A program made the position numbers and the translations under genes. From Timaviella obliquedivisa GSE-PSE-MK23-08B (GTDB lineage Bacteria; Cyanobacteriota; Cyanobacteriia; Elainellales; Elainellaceae), in the NCBI GenBank assembly GCA_019358855.1, contig JAHHII010000011.1, forward strand, positions 62,001 to 126,000: 64,000 nt of DNA. Reading direction: 5' to 3'. Shown one piece after another: positions 1 through 8,301 of this stretch (position 1 is its first letter; every line of letters starts with the position of its first letter). The notes under the pieces are model-generated. The model did no database searches. It saw nothing but the letters and a program-made list of their open reading frames with translations, and was not told the origin of the DNA.

Positions 1-87
1 AGCGGGTAACGTGGCGATCGGTGGGGGTTGATCTGTTAATGGAGGGTTATTTGGGCGATCACTAGGTTTTCTCGTCACGTTGCTCAT
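1..87 (-). CDS. 5' end of an unidentified gene running off the left edge
   Basis: An open frame of 29 codons starts with ATG at 87-85 and runs leftward out of the window without a stop. A good ribosome binding site, GGAGG, lies about 6 nt upstream of this ATG. The visible N-terminus begins MSNVTRKPSDRPNNPP and is rich in proline and polar residues, which suggests a disordered leader before a folded or membrane domain. Nothing in these 29 residues identifies a family. The frame is short, so the call rests on the start codon, the ribosome binding site and the open frame. Confidence 0.5.
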   Translation of the reverse strand, partial: MSNVTRKPSDRPNNPPLTDQPPPIATLPA

Positions 88-182
88 TGGTCGCCTCCAT
101 CTAGCCAGATCTTGGTCTGACGATCGTTGAAGTTAACTTGATATCATCACTATTGGCAGAATTTTACGGAGAAGGCTAAATC

Positions 183-518
183 TCACAAATATTGCACCTG
201 CCCTATCATTTCATCAGGGGAAAGAACTTGATGCAGTAAAATCAGTTGCTCGACGATTTCACCCATTGAACGGGCATCTTTGCGGCAATAAGCAATTCCA
301 GAATGATCGTTACGGGTACTGGCAATTTTCGGAAAGTCATCATCGTGGGTAACAATGACCCGCGCTTCACGTTGAATGTAGGCTAACTGTGTCAAATCGC
401 TTTGTCCGATTAAGTTTGCTTCTGATATGGTTGACACCTCAATTTCAGATCGTCGTAAGGCGGCAGCAATCGCTGAACTAACATTTTCATCTAGATGGAA
501 GCGAATTCGATCAGCCAT
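183..518 (-). CDS. DUF5615 PIN-like toxin-type protein
   Basis: This 111-residue protein looks like the DUF5615 family, a PIN-like (Mut7-C-type) nuclease fold. The N-terminal FHLDENVS carries the acidic Asp-Glu pair typical of strand 1, and the central VIVTHDDDF carries the second acidic cluster. These acidic residues would bind metal in a ribonuclease centre. It follows the DUF433 gene by 10 bp on the same strand, the usual arrangement of DUF433/DUF5615 pairs, which are regarded as toxin-antitoxin-like modules. RNase activity and toxicity are inferred from the fold and context. Length is normal and the acidic motifs are intact. Confidence 0.8.
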   Translation of the reverse strand: MADRIRFHLDENVSSAIAAALRRSEIEVSTISEANLIGQSDLTQLAYIQREARVIVTHDDDFPKIASTRNDHSGIAYCRKDARSMGEIVEQLILLHQVLSPDEMIGQVQYL

Positions 519-528
519 GAAAATTCAT

Positions 529-825
529 CTATGCCAACTTCTTTTGAAGGGGAGACGGATGATTCTGGCGAAATTCTTCAGCAAAGGCTTCTGAGTCAGT
601 AATGCTCTGAGCGATTTCGACTTGATGATCGTAGTAGTAAGCCATTGCCGTATGAACAGCAGCTAAGGATAATTCATATTCTTGGGCAACAGTTTCGAGA
701 GGCTGTCCCATCCGAAGATAAAGGATTGCAATATCCGCTACTGTGATGCGACGACCTGCGATTCTAGGTTTTCCACCGCGCACACCGGGAGTTGTTTCAA
801 TGTGTTGATTGAGGGCACTGATCAT
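529..825 (-). CDS. DUF433 antitoxin-like protein
   Basis: A 98-residue DUF433 protein. The start of the domain reads GVRGGKPRIAGRRITV, the family hallmark, followed by a helix-turn-helix-like segment (VADIAILYLRMGQ and then a second helical stretch around residues 45-70). DUF433 proteins are small winged-helix or VapB-like proteins encoded immediately upstream of a PIN-like DUF5615 partner, as here. It probably neutralises the partner and represses the shared promoter; that is inference from family behaviour. The pair may be a stabilising element or a remnant of one. Confidence 0.82.
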   Translation of the reverse strand: MISALNQHIETTPGVRGGKPRIAGRRITVADIAILYLRMGQPLETVAQEYELSLAAVHTAMAYYYDHQVEIAQSITDSEAFAEEFRQNHPSPLQKKLA

Positions 826-877
826 GGCGATCGCATTGAGAAATGATGCTTCAAGTTTAGCGCTGAGGGGACAATGC

Positions 878-1366
878 CTATTTGGCTGAGAGAGATTTAA
901 CGTAGATGCGATCGCACCGATCGGTATCTATGCCAGTACTCGGCTCGTAACCATTGCGTTCGTAGAGTTGAACGGCTTCTTTCAAAACGCTGGCGGTTTG
1001 AATCCATATTTGGGTATAGCCCTGAAGGGCGATCGCCGCTTCCAAAGCCTGCAATAAATAGCGCCCCAGTCCTTGCCCTCGCACTTCTGGGCTTAAGTAC
1101 ATCTTGCGAATCTCTACAGCATTCTCGCCCCGCGCCACAGGATAATAACCTGCTGTGCCCACCAAACGCCCTTGGGTTTCAATTACCCAAAACTCTCCAC
1201 CCTTTGTCCAGTAGGAATCTTCTACAGTTAAAACATCCTGGTCGGCACCAACAGGTTCGTTAGAAAGACCATACTCCACTAGGATAGATTGGATGTGTTT
1301 GGCAGCAGATTGGCGATCGCTGGGTTGCCAATCGCGGATAAGAAAGTCGCGGTAAATAGCCTGCAT
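878..1366 (-). CDS. GNAT family N-acetyltransferase
   Basis: A GCN5-related N-acetyltransferase of about 162 residues. The acetyl-CoA-binding motif A is clear: a strand ending MYLSPEVRGQGLG followed by the helix RYLLQALEAA, where R-G-Q-G-L-G forms the pyrophosphate-binding loop. The C-terminal strand-helix with LYERNGYEP is the usual GNAT motif B. The acceptor substrate cannot be told from sequence. The start could be GTG at 1369 or ATG at 1366; ATG is preferred. The gene begins 2-5 nt after the miaE stop codon, so the two are probably co-transcribed. Confidence 0.85.
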   Translation of the reverse strand: MQAIYRDFLIRDWQPSDRQSAAKHIQSILVEYGLSNEPVGADQDVLTVEDSYWTKGGEFWVIETQGRLVGTAGYYPVARGENAVEIRKMYLSPEVRGQGLGRYLLQALEAAIALQGYTQIWIQTASVLKEAVQLYERNGYEPSTGIDTDRCDRIYVKSLSAK

Positions 1367-1371
1367 CACGT

Positions 1372-1971
1372 TTAGCTATGAATTCTGGGTTCTGGAAACA
1401 GGGTCGAAAGTAGCTCACTCTCCACGATCGCCAACTCTTCTAGCCGCTGATTAACAACTTCCCGATCATAGTAATAGGTTGCCAATGTCCAATAAACTCC
1501 GTAGTGTCGGGCTTCGGATGCCATCAAGCCTCGGTAAAACTTAGCCAGTTCGGGTTCGGGGCAATGGGTGCCTAACAAGCCTAATCGCTCGTGGCTGCGG
1601 GCTTCGATGAGGCTAGAAACCAAAAGGGAATCGAGCTTGCGGTGAGGCTCATTTTTACGCATTTCTGCCTTCAGTCCGGCAGCATAGGGCGGTGCGTTAA
1701 GGGGTGCTAAAGGAATGCCGCGCCGATCAAGCCATTGATTAACCTGCTCAAAATGCTCTAATTCTTCTTGGGCGATCGCCGTCAAAGCTCGTACCAGCTT
1801 ATCACTAGACAGATAGCGAAACATCATGTTCACCGCCGTTCCTGCGGCTTTGCGTTCGCAGTGGGAATGATCCAGCAAAATAATATCGAGGTTGGCGATC
1901 GCTTGTTCAATCCAAGCCTCCGAGGTCGGCTGCTTGAGAAACTTAATGGTAGGAAGCGTTGGAGTCATCAT
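1372..1971 (-). CDS. miaE: tRNA 2-methylthio-N6-isopentenyladenosine-37 hydroxylase MiaE
   Basis: MiaE hydroxylates the isopentenyl group of ms2i6A at position 37 of tRNAs reading codons that start with U. The 199-residue protein is a ferritin-like four-helix bundle with a di-iron site. Candidate ligands are visible: Glu39 in HCERKAAG, Glu70 and His73 in EELEHFEQV, Glu123 in LIEARSHERL, and Glu153 and His156 in SEARHYGVYW. Length matches the family. Two adjacent ATG codons (1971 and 1968) could start it. It is followed at once by the GNAT gene. The enzyme needs O2 and iron, which fits an oxygenic host. Confidence 0.93.
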   Translation of the reverse strand: MMTPTLPTIKFLKQPTSEAWIEQAIANLDIILLDHSHCERKAAGTAVNMMFRYLSSDKLVRALTAIAQEELEHFEQVNQWLDRRGIPLAPLNAPPYAAGLKAEMRKNEPHRKLDSLLVSSLIEARSHERLGLLGTHCPEPELAKFYRGLMASEARHYGVYWTLATYYYDREVVNQRLEELAIVESELLSTLFPEPRIHS

Positions 1972-1980
1972 GGGCTACAC

Positions 1981-2018
1981 AGTCTAATCCAGTTCAAACA
2001 GTCTAATCCAGTTCAAAC
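1981..2018. repeat. perfect 19-bp tandem duplication upstream of miaE
   Basis: A 19-bp unit beginning AGTCTAATCCAGTTC occurs twice head to tail (1981-1999 and 2000-2018), just upstream of the miaE start. It looks like a recent replication-slippage duplication. It lies in the leader or promoter region of miaE and could change spacing between regulatory elements. Confidence 0.85.
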
Positions 2019-2091
2019 GGAGAGGCATAAGCATTTATGCCCCTTTATTGTAAAGGTAGGGATATCAAGGACGAACCGCTGCAATTAGAAT

Positions 2092-2703
2092 TTAAGAAAT
2101 TTCGGGAACTGCCATACCCCGCTGAACGGCTGGACGTTGGGCGACCGCCTCCACCCAGCGCTTTAGATTAGGATGATTCTCAAGGGTCAACTCTTGGAAT
2201 TCATAGATCGCTACCCAGGGATAAATCGCCATATCAGCGATCGAATATTCTCCACAGATAAATTCATTTGTGGCAAGCTGCTGATCTAAAACGCTGTACA
2301 GCCTCAACGTCTCAGTTTCATAACGGTTGATTGCATAAGGAATGGATTCGGGCGCAAACTTACGAAAATGATTGAGTTGCCCAAACATCGGACCAATGCT
2401 ACCCATTTGCAACATCAACCATTCCAGTACTTGAAACCGAGCCTTCGTCTCAGTTGGCAAAAATCTTTCAGTCTTCTCCGCCAAGTAAATTAAAATTGCC
2501 CCCGACTCAAAAATCGACAAACCGCTCTCTTGATCCACGATCGCCGGAATTTTGCTATTGGGATTAATTGCCACAAATTCTGGCGTAAACTGATCTCCTT
2601 TGCGAATATCAATCACGTGTGGAGTGTAAGACAACCCCACTTCTTCCAGCATGATAGAAACTTTGCGTCCGTTAGGAGTGGTAAACGTGTAGAAATCAAT
2701 CAT
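2092..2703 (-). CDS. glutathione S-transferase family protein (Ure2p/YfcG-like)
   Basis: A 203-residue cytosolic glutathione transferase. The N-terminal thioredoxin-like domain (about residues 1-80) has FYTFTTPNGRKV at the start, the cis-proline loop SKIPAIVD, and FESGAILIYLAEK, which contacts the gamma-glutamyl part of glutathione. The C-terminal helical domain ends with the N-capping box region SIADMAIYPWV. This pattern resembles the Ure2p/YfcG (Nu-class) disulfide-bond oxidoreductases more than classical detoxifying GSTs. The open frame extends 7 codons further upstream, but the ATG at 2703 gives the family-typical N-terminus. Substrate unknown. Confidence 0.87.
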   Translation of the reverse strand: MIDFYTFTTPNGRKVSIMLEEVGLSYTPHVIDIRKGDQFTPEFVAINPNSKIPAIVDQESGLSIFESGAILIYLAEKTERFLPTETKARFQVLEWLMLQMGSIGPMFGQLNHFRKFAPESIPYAINRYETETLRLYSVLDQQLATNEFICGEYSIADMAIYPWVAIYEFQELTLENHPNLKRWVEAVAQRPAVQRGMAVPEIS

Positions 2704-2740
2704 GGTTTGGATGAAAAACATCACTTACCACTATAAGACG

Positions 2741-4384
2741 CTACGGATTTCTGGGCTGATTCGCCTGAATTAGCCCAGAAGCACCCACCGTTTGAACGGT
2801 TAAGACCTGAGGTGGAGTCGCATCCGGCGGATAGATTAACTGCACATCAACCCGCCTTTGTCCACCTTTAGGTAACCTTAATCTTACTAATGGTTCCCCT
2901 TCCTGCCCCCGCTGCTGAACCACATGAACATAACGGCTTTGGGGAATGCCAAAGTCATTGGTATAGCTGAGGCGGATGGTGCCTCTAAAAGAGACTTGAT
3001 CGATGGGCGGCAATCGAAACCGCAGTCCGTCTTCTAGCTGCTCATCCTGAAGTGGAGTTTGCAGCATAATATTAACGGTTTGCGTGGTGTCTGTATCGTT
3101 GTACAGCGGCAAAGAGATATTGTAAAGCACGCCATAGTTGCCGTTCGCCCGATAAGCCGTATCAGGGTAGCGCACTAACATGGGGGCGCTTTGGATCTGT
3201 TTAGTGCCGAATGTATTGTGCTCGACGGTGCTAATGACGTAGGAAAACTCTTGCCCCGGTTTAGGAATAGTTACATGATTAACAGTAGCGCTGTCGGTTG
3301 CCAGTGCCGTCCATTGCGAACCTTGAGACACTCCAGCCACTCGCCCGTAGAAAAACCGCAAATAGGCGCGAGCATCGGGTGCAGTAGGACGGCGATCGCG
3401 CGGACCCGACAAGCCACCAGACACCAGTAGATTGAGCCATTCTGCCAAGCTAGGAACCCGTTCAGTCCCACTTTCGTTTCGAGGCGCATACATACCGAGA
3501 CTAGCCACATGAACCTTGCCACTGCTCGACAGCCGCATTAAAGCCGATCGCCCATTAATAGCGAGAGGGCGATTGTCAAAAGCAGGTTCAGCGGGCAAAG
3601 AAGGCTCATTTGTCCGACTTAATGGCATTGCAGAATTACTAGCCACACGAACCGGTCGAGGCGCAACAGCGGTAGTTGGTCGAGGAATTAAGTACCCTGG
3701 CGGCAACGTTCCGTCAGTCGGCACTGTCAGCTGCCGTAAAGGAATGGGTAAATTCATCAACAGCTTAGCCTGCTTAGGCGGAATAGTAATTTCTTCAGGC
3801 CATTGAGATTGACGTTGCTCCCGCAAAACCTCGGTCGTAATGCGACTACCGGGCCCTGCAAAAATTGCACCAGCCGGATTAGCTACATAGGCAGGTAAGT
3901 CAGTAAACGGCGCATCTTGGCTCAGGTAGCTTACCCCCTGCAAAATTTTAATGGTGACAGGCTCAGTTCCGGGGTTATAGACTACAACACCCATAAACAG
4001 TGTGCGCCTATCATCAGGGTTAATACCCCGCGCGATGTGATGGGCAAACAGGTCAAAGCGACCTTCAAAGGGAAAGTTTAAGTGCGCAGAGGAGTGACGC
4101 ATCCCCTCAGGAGGAAACGTAGAGAGCAGAATACCTTCTGACTGAACCACTTCTGGACTATTGCTATTAAATACTGGAACGCTGTCAAGCTGTCCAGGCA
4201 AGGCTCTGACATCTTGAGGACGAATGACTTCTGCTTGACGTTGAGGAACAGCGACCCCTTGCGGGTATCTCGAAGAGGGCGCTGGCGGGGACAAAGCAGG
4301 TGCAACTAGGGGAGCAGCATTAGCTTGAACCGGAGCAACTATTTGGGCTAATGAGAGGAGAGACAGAACCGTTAACATGTGCAA
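2741..4384 (-). CDS. DUF3370 family secreted protein
   Basis: A 547-residue protein of the cyanobacterial DUF3370 family. The N-terminus is hydrophobic (LTVLSLLSLAQIVAPVQANA), consistent with a signal peptide cleaved near residue 23, and the rest lacks membrane segments, so it is probably periplasmic or exported. Residues about 40-60 hold a proline-rich linker; a segment with RPQDVRALPGQLD starts the conserved part. The family has no assigned function. A short dispersed repeat (4251-4282) lies inside the coding sequence and encodes part of the linker (SSRYPQGVA) without breaking the frame. The gene stands alone, followed by a 36-bp gap to the glutathione transferase. Confidence 0.85.
   Translation of the reverse strand: MHMLTVLSLLSLAQIVAPVQANAAPLVAPALSPPAPSSRYPQGVAVPQRQAEVIRPQDVRALPGQLDSVPVFNSNSPEVVQSEGILLSTFPPEGMRHSSAHLNFPFEGRFDLFAHHIARGINPDDRRTLFMGVVVYNPGTEPVTIKILQGVSYLSQDAPFTDLPAYVANPAGAIFAGPGSRITTEVLREQRQSQWPEEITIPPKQAKLLMNLPIPLRQLTVPTDGTLPPGYLIPRPTTAVAPRPVRVASNSAMPLSRTNEPSLPAEPAFDNRPLAINGRSALMRLSSSGKVHVASLGMYAPRNESGTERVPSLAEWLNLLVSGGLSGPRDRRPTAPDARAYLRFFYGRVAGVSQGSQWTALATDSATVNHVTIPKPGQEFSYVISTVEHNTFGTKQIQSAPMLVRYPDTAYRANGNYGVLYNISLPLYNDTDTTQTVNIMLQTPLQDEQLEDGLRFRLPPIDQVSFRGTIRLSYTNDFGIPQSRYVHVVQQRGQEGEPLVRLRLPKGGQRRVDVQLIYPPDATPPQVLTVQTVGASGLIQANQPRNP
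4251..4282. repeat. short dispersed repeat, copy 1 (inside DUF3370 gene)
   Basis: A 32-bp sequence starting GCGACCCCTTGCGGG and ending GAGGGCGC. It matches the copy at 22889-22920 at about 27 of 32 positions and more loosely the copies at 23985-24016 and 58439-58470. It sits in the linker-coding part of the DUF3370 gene. It resembles in size and behaviour the very small dispersed repeats described in Nostoc-type genomes. Confidence 0.6.
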
Positions 4385-5052
4385 AATTATCAGAAGCTAT
4401 TGTCAATGGACTCGTAACCATTATCTAAACTAACTTTTCCCATTCGATGCATTTAATCATCAGGAAATCTCGCCAATGCCGCAAAATAGCTTGACATTAA
4501 TGGGGAAGGTTAGCCTAATCAAGCAGAATGTACACCCAGAAGCCCTACTTCATTGACATCACCCCTAACCAGCACAATTCAATAGAGCCGCAGGTATTGA
4601 CCTAAACTCTCTTGACAAAAAGATATCGCATCACAACATACCATCAACTCTTGCAAGCACCTTGTAAAAATATCAAAAAGATTGTGTGAAGAAACTGTAG
4701 AGATTCAAAACCGTACACAATCAACACAGTAAAACAACGCTTTTATCAAAGATTACAAGAGTTGCTTTATCGCACGTATTTATTTAGAACAGTTTTATCT
4801 AGAACAGTTTTATGGGTGCATGACGGATAAACTTTCAAAACTTTCGATAGAACCAAACTGTAAGCGCGTTACTTGTCGGTTTTTCGCCTTGAGCAAGGGT
4901 CAAATCTCAATTTGCTATGGAGTTTGCTACAAAGTATTGGGCTCACCTGTTCAGAATCTATACAAAACTCAGTTCAATAAGCAAACCAAATAATAAGAAA
5001 TTCCGAAACTATGTTACGCTGAAGTGTGCTTAGGATTCTAGCGTCAAAGACT
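4385..5052. other. gene-free interval upstream of DUF3370 and tRNA-Gly
   Basis: About 670 bp with relatively high A+T and no convincing reading frame on either strand. It should hold the promoter of the DUF3370 gene at its left end and of the tRNA at its right end. No riboswitch, repeat or tRNA-like fold was recognised in it. Confidence 0.5.
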
Positions 5053-5123
5053 GCGGGTGTAGTTTAGTGGTAAAACCTTAGCCTTCCAAGCTAATGATAG
5101 GGTTTCGATTACCCTCACCCGCT
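5053..5123 (+). tRNA. tRNA-Gly (anticodon UCC)
   Basis: A 71-nt cloverleaf without encoded CCA. The acceptor arms GCGGGTG (5053-5059) and CACCCGC (5116-5122) pair perfectly and are followed by discriminator T5123. The D arm has TAGTTTAGTGGTAAAA. The anticodon stem TTAGC/GCTAA (5078-5082 and 5090-5094) closes the loop CTTCCAA, giving anticodon TCC at 5085-5087. The T arm reads AGGGTTTCGATTACCCT. Anticodon UCC decodes GGA and GGG glycine codons. There is no integrated element next to it. Confidence 0.96.
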
Positions 5124-5585
5124 TTAAAGTTGAGAGTTTTGAGGTCTGACGGTTTTATTTGCCTAGTTTGTTACAGACTAGGGGAACTTTTTGGGAAGCA
5201 ATATAAAAAATATTTGGACGAGTTTATGGAGATTGCAGCAGGACTCGTGACGAAAATGAGTGTTGCTGAATTATGGCATGAGAATCTGGCTCCCCCTGCC
5301 CTCGCAAGGAAGAGTCCAGTAGTTAGGTTTACTCGGTAACGCTGCGCGATCGACCTCTCCCTCAGCCCTTCTTCTGAAAGAAAAGAGCGCTGGTAGATTC
5401 ATCCTTTTATCCGGTAATGTCCAAAAAGGATTGCCAACGATAATGATTAATTTTTTCCTCCAGTAAACAAATGTTTATTTTTTGTAAAAACGAGGCATTT
5501 ATCTCGACAAATCAGGACAATTGTACTAATCTAAATCAGGCTGAGCGCTGATGCATTTGTCCCTGATCTAAAGAGGAATTTGATC
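5124..5585. other. gene-free interval between tRNA-Gly and the VOC gene
   Basis: About 460 bp without a credible gene. It contains one copy of a degenerate dispersed repeat (5288-5401, listed separately). The right end holds the VOC gene leader with GAGGAA just before the ATG. The only open frame here overlaps the tRNA and has no coding features. Confidence 0.5.
5288..5401. repeat. degenerate dispersed repeat, copy A
   Basis: About 114 bp running from GGCTCCCCCTGCCCTCGC through GACCTCTCCCTCAGCCC to TAGATTCAT. It aligns along its length with the copy at 13251-13361, and its right half aligns with 56520-56571. Pyrimidine-rich and purine-rich segments within it can pair (CCTCTCC with GGAGAGG in copy B), so it may fold as RNA. 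Such sequences are common between genes in cyanobacteria. Confidence 0.6.
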
Positions 5586-6074
5586 ATGAGCACCGTAAAA
5601 CCTATTCCAGATCACTACCCCACGGCAACGCCTTATTTAACGGTTAAGGATGCTGTCAAAGCGATCGAGTTTTATAAACAGGCATTTGGCGCAACAGAAT
5701 CGATGCGGCTGGTAACTCCTTCGGGAACAATTGGACATGCTGAGATTATCATTGGGACATCTCCGATTATGCTTTCTGATGAGTTTCCAGAGATGGGAAT
5801 GCACAGCCCACAAGCGTTAGGGAGTTCGCCCGTCAGTATTCATCTCTATGTTGAGGATGCTGATGCAACGTTCAATCAGGCGATCGCAGCAGGCGCAAAA
5901 GAAATGATGGCAATTGAAAATCAGTTCTATGGCGATCGCATGGGTACAATTATTGACCCTTTTGGACATACTTGGATGATTGCAACGCACCAAGAGGATG
6001 TGTTGCCAGAAGAATTACAACAGCGTTTTATCGCTCTGTATGGTGATGGCGGTTCTATTACATCGAGCCAGTAA
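5586..6074 (+). CDS. VOC family protein (glyoxalase/bleomycin-resistance fold, PhnB-like)
   Basis: A 162-residue vicinal-oxygen-chelate protein. The opening YPTATPYLTVKDAVKAIEFY and the downstream GHAEIIIGTSPIMLSDEF are typical of the PhnB-like/YcdG-type branch, and the end FGHTWMIATHQEDV supplies the last strand with a conserved His and the usual HxEDV. VOC proteins bind metal and catalyse varied reactions; the substrate here cannot be told. The start at ATG 5586 has GAGG about 8 nt upstream; the frame also opens at TTG 5580. It is a single gene, convergent with the ATPase gene at 6196. Confidence 0.85.
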   Translation: MSTVKPIPDHYPTATPYLTVKDAVKAIEFYKQAFGATESMRLVTPSGTIGHAEIIIGTSPIMLSDEFPEMGMHSPQALGSSPVSIHLYVEDADATFNQAIAAGAKEMMAIENQFYGDRMGTIIDPFGHTWMIATHQEDVLPEELQQRFIALYGDGGSITSSQ

Positions 6075-6099
6075 GCCGAGCGAATAGAAACCTATTTTG

Positions 6100-6129
6100 A
6101 CCTTCCTTTGAGTTAGCTTCAGGGAAGGT
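6100..6129. terminator. possible bidirectional terminator hairpin
   Basis: ACCTTCC (6100-6106) pairs with GGAAGGT (6123-6129) around a 16-nt loop, between two convergent genes. A second small hairpin CAGTTT/AAACTG follows on the plus strand. The U-run is weak, so terminator function is only suggested by position. Confidence 0.4.
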
Positions 6130-6195
6130 TGTCAGTTTTAAACTGGCAAGAATTCAGCCGGCTAGCGGCAAGTTCATCATCCAGTCAAAAATTTC

Positions 6196-7608
6196 TTAAG
6201 AACTGCGCTGTATAAATCCTGGAAGATCAACTTGAATGTGTTGAATCATTTTGATGAAATTGCTGATTTTAATAATTTGCTCACCAATGTTTTCATGCTC
6301 TCGCATAACTTCTTCAGGATTAAAAACGGTTTCTTCTAATTGAGAACGGTAGTTTTTGACTGCTGTTTGAATCTCGACCACACTATCGTTCAGTTTCAAA
6401 ATTAACTGGCTGATAATTCTCACCCCTCTAGCATTTACGTCTTCTGACACAAGGCGCAATGCTTGGATTTTTTCTAAGTCTGTTTGCAATGCATCAATAG
6501 ATTCCTTGAGTTGAGCCACTGTAGCTTTTAGATCTTGATAGCGCTGCTCAATAAGCGGTGGAAGCGGTAGGAGAACAGTTCGATCGCGACGGTTTGGCTT
6601 GTATTCCCAGGGTGGCGTGAAGCTGAGCATTTGAGTGGTCAGGCTTTCGTAGCTACGAGAAAGAGAAAGGCGATCGCCCTCTTTTTCTTTAAGTACTGCA
6701 ATTTCTTCACCGTAGGAATATCGGGGGAAATGCTGAATCTGAACTTCGTCAAAATAATTGCTGAGGTTGCACTGGGGCAAGTTATAAATTCTTTGAAAAA
6801 GCTGTTCAAATCCAAGTTGATAGCCTAAAAAGCTGTCTTGCCGAGTGCCAAATCGCCAGTGCTGCCGCAAAGTTGTTTCAGAGGCTTCTACCCGTGAGGG
6901 CAAAGGAAAAATGGTTAGAGGACGTAGGTCATCGGATTGTTTGCGATAGGCAGCAGCGTTGCTTGCTAGGTCTAAAACGCCTTCTAGGCTTTGGCGATTA
7001 GGGGTAAAAACCGTGACCAGCTTTTCCGGCATGAGAGCCGTACAAATGCCGCTGGTATCGGTGGCACCTGTACGAGAGTCGATCAACACGTACTGGTAGT
7101 TTTGTTTAAGACGTTCAGAAAAGAAGCGAAAGAAGGAGGGCGATCGCTCGTAAAACTCAATCCAATTGAAGGAATTGATCCGTTGTGAGTACTGTTCATC
7201 AAACCGTCCTGCCTTAAGTAGATAAACGTAGGAAACAGGGGTTTTAAGAATGTAAGGCTGCAAACTCAATTTGCGAACCGCAGCTTCCACGGATGCCTCA
7301 TCCTCAGAGTTAAATCGGGGTTGAGTCATTGCCTCAGAAATCGACAAAAATAAGTCAATTAATCCGGGTGCTTCCTTCAATCCTTGTTCGTACGCTCTAG
7401 CATCAACGGATTGCAGTTTTTCCCGGTCACGGAAATACCAGTGCAGCCCAGGCGCTTCGAGATCCCAATCGATCATGAGTACTTTTTTGCGCGATCGCTT
7501 TGCCAATAGGCACGCCACATTTGCCAGCGCCATCGATCGCCCCGTGCCGCCTTTATAGGAATAAAAAGTAATGATTTCTCCGGGCGGCTTTGTCAAATTT
7601 ATAGCCAT
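6196..7608 (-). CDS. ParA/MinD-like ATPase with KGGTGR variant P-loop
   Basis: A 470-residue cytosolic ATPase of the MinD/ParA (SIMIBI) class. The deviant Walker A reads KGGTGRSM (residues 19-26): the signature Lys19 is kept but the usual P-loop Lys is Arg24, as in the known KGGVGR-variant subfamily. Walker A' is DWDLEAPGL (from Asp47) and the Walker B-like stretch is YVLIDSRTG. After the ATPase core, residues about 345-465 look helical and coiled-coil forming. It is the last gene of a three-gene unit, 12 nt after the TIR gene. Family members are often encoded beside TIR or other conflict-type domains; a signalling or NTP-dependent switch role is inferred. It is unlikely to be a chromosome-partition ParA, since no ParB is nearby. 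Confidence 0.82.
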   Translation of the reverse strand: MAINLTKPPGEIITFYSYKGGTGRSMALANVACLLAKRSRKKVLMIDWDLEAPGLHWYFRDREKLQSVDARAYEQGLKEAPGLIDLFLSISEAMTQPRFNSEDEASVEAAVRKLSLQPYILKTPVSYVYLLKAGRFDEQYSQRINSFNWIEFYERSPSFFRFFSERLKQNYQYVLIDSRTGATDTSGICTALMPEKLVTVFTPNRQSLEGVLDLASNAAAYRKQSDDLRPLTIFPLPSRVEASETTLRQHWRFGTRQDSFLGYQLGFEQLFQRIYNLPQCNLSNYFDEVQIQHFPRYSYGEEIAVLKEKEGDRLSLSRSYESLTTQMLSFTPPWEYKPNRRDRTVLLPLPPLIEQRYQDLKATVAQLKESIDALQTDLEKIQALRLVSEDVNARGVRIISQLILKLNDSVVEIQTAVKNYRSQLEETVFNPEEVMREHENIGEQIIKISNFIKMIQHIQVDLPGFIQRSS

Positions 7609-7620
7609 TTTGCACCGCTT

Positions 7621-8301
7621 CTACAATCTGGGGAAGGAACTACTGCGAACACCCGTCACCTCCCTAATCCAGTCTAGAACTTCTGATTCATCTGGGAGGT
7701 TAAAATTATCACAATCAAGATAAGGATCGGTGGAAAGTGCCTCTAATTCTCGGCATCGATCGTAAATGTAAGCCGCAATTTCTTGAATTTTGGAGTTGAA
7801 GTTAGAGTTGCGAGACATTTCTCTTCCGCCCAATTGAAAACTTTGAAAGTCGTAGTATGCCCGTCGGTTTTTAATCTCGCTCGGTAAAAACTTTAGTCCT
7901 CGAAAAACAATGGGAATGATTAAGCCGTGCTTTAACTGAGCCTCCGAATCGACTAAGGGCAAGCGCTTACTTTCAAGCTTTTCCATTGCCTTATACTCGC
8001 GGGCACAAAAGGTTTTGTGCTCGTCAAAATAGGTCGGCACATAAACCACAACCATACAGGCGCTTTCACAAAGGGCTTTCGCAAGCGCCTGGTTATAGAA
8101 GTCACCTCCTTTGAGCCGCTCCCAATCGACGTAAACTTCCTTCGTTGTCAACGCTTCAAGTTCATTTGAAAGAGCAGTCTTGAGTTGACGAATGATCGTC
8201 TCTAGAAGGTTCTTATCAGTCGGTAAAGAGCGATCGCCATGACGAAAACTGATAAAGCAAGAATATTTTAGGGGCATCGAATTTAACTTCCCCATACCCA
8301 C
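7621..8301 (-). CDS. TIR domain protein
   Basis: A TIR-domain protein of up to 226 residues. Box 1 is CFISFRHGD (residues 15-23); strand B/loop is VYVDWERLKGGDFY; the alpha-C region VVVYVPTYFDEHKTFCAREY holds the conserved Cys99 and Glu102, the Glu used for NAD+ hydrolysis in enzymatic TIRs. There is no signal peptide or membrane segment, so it is cytosolic. GTG at 8301 abuts the stop codon of the upstream gene; ATG at 8277 (preceded by GGGGAAG) is the likelier start and gives the usual TIR N-terminus. Whether it cleaves NAD+ or only binds proteins is unknown. Tight coupling with the ATPase points to one joint function. Confidence 0.85.
   Translation of the reverse strand: MGMGKLNSMPLKYSCFISFRHGDRSLPTDKNLLETIIRQLKTALSNELEALTTKEVYVDWERLKGGDFYNQALAKALCESACMVVVYVPTYFDEHKTFCAREYKAMEKLESKRLPLVDSEAQLKHGLIIPIVFRGLKFLPSEIKNRRAYYDFQSFQLGGREMSRNSNFNSKIQEIAAYIYDRCRELEALSTDPYLDCDNFNLPDESEVLDWIREVTGVRSSSFPRL

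Noticed and set aside
4385-5052. A riboswitch or small RNA in the long gap before tRNA-Gly
   Set aside because: No known riboswitch consensus or stable conserved-looking fold was recognised.
5094-5339. An open frame of 81 codons after tRNA-Gly
   Set aside because: It begins inside the tRNA, has no ribosome binding site and runs into repeat copy A.
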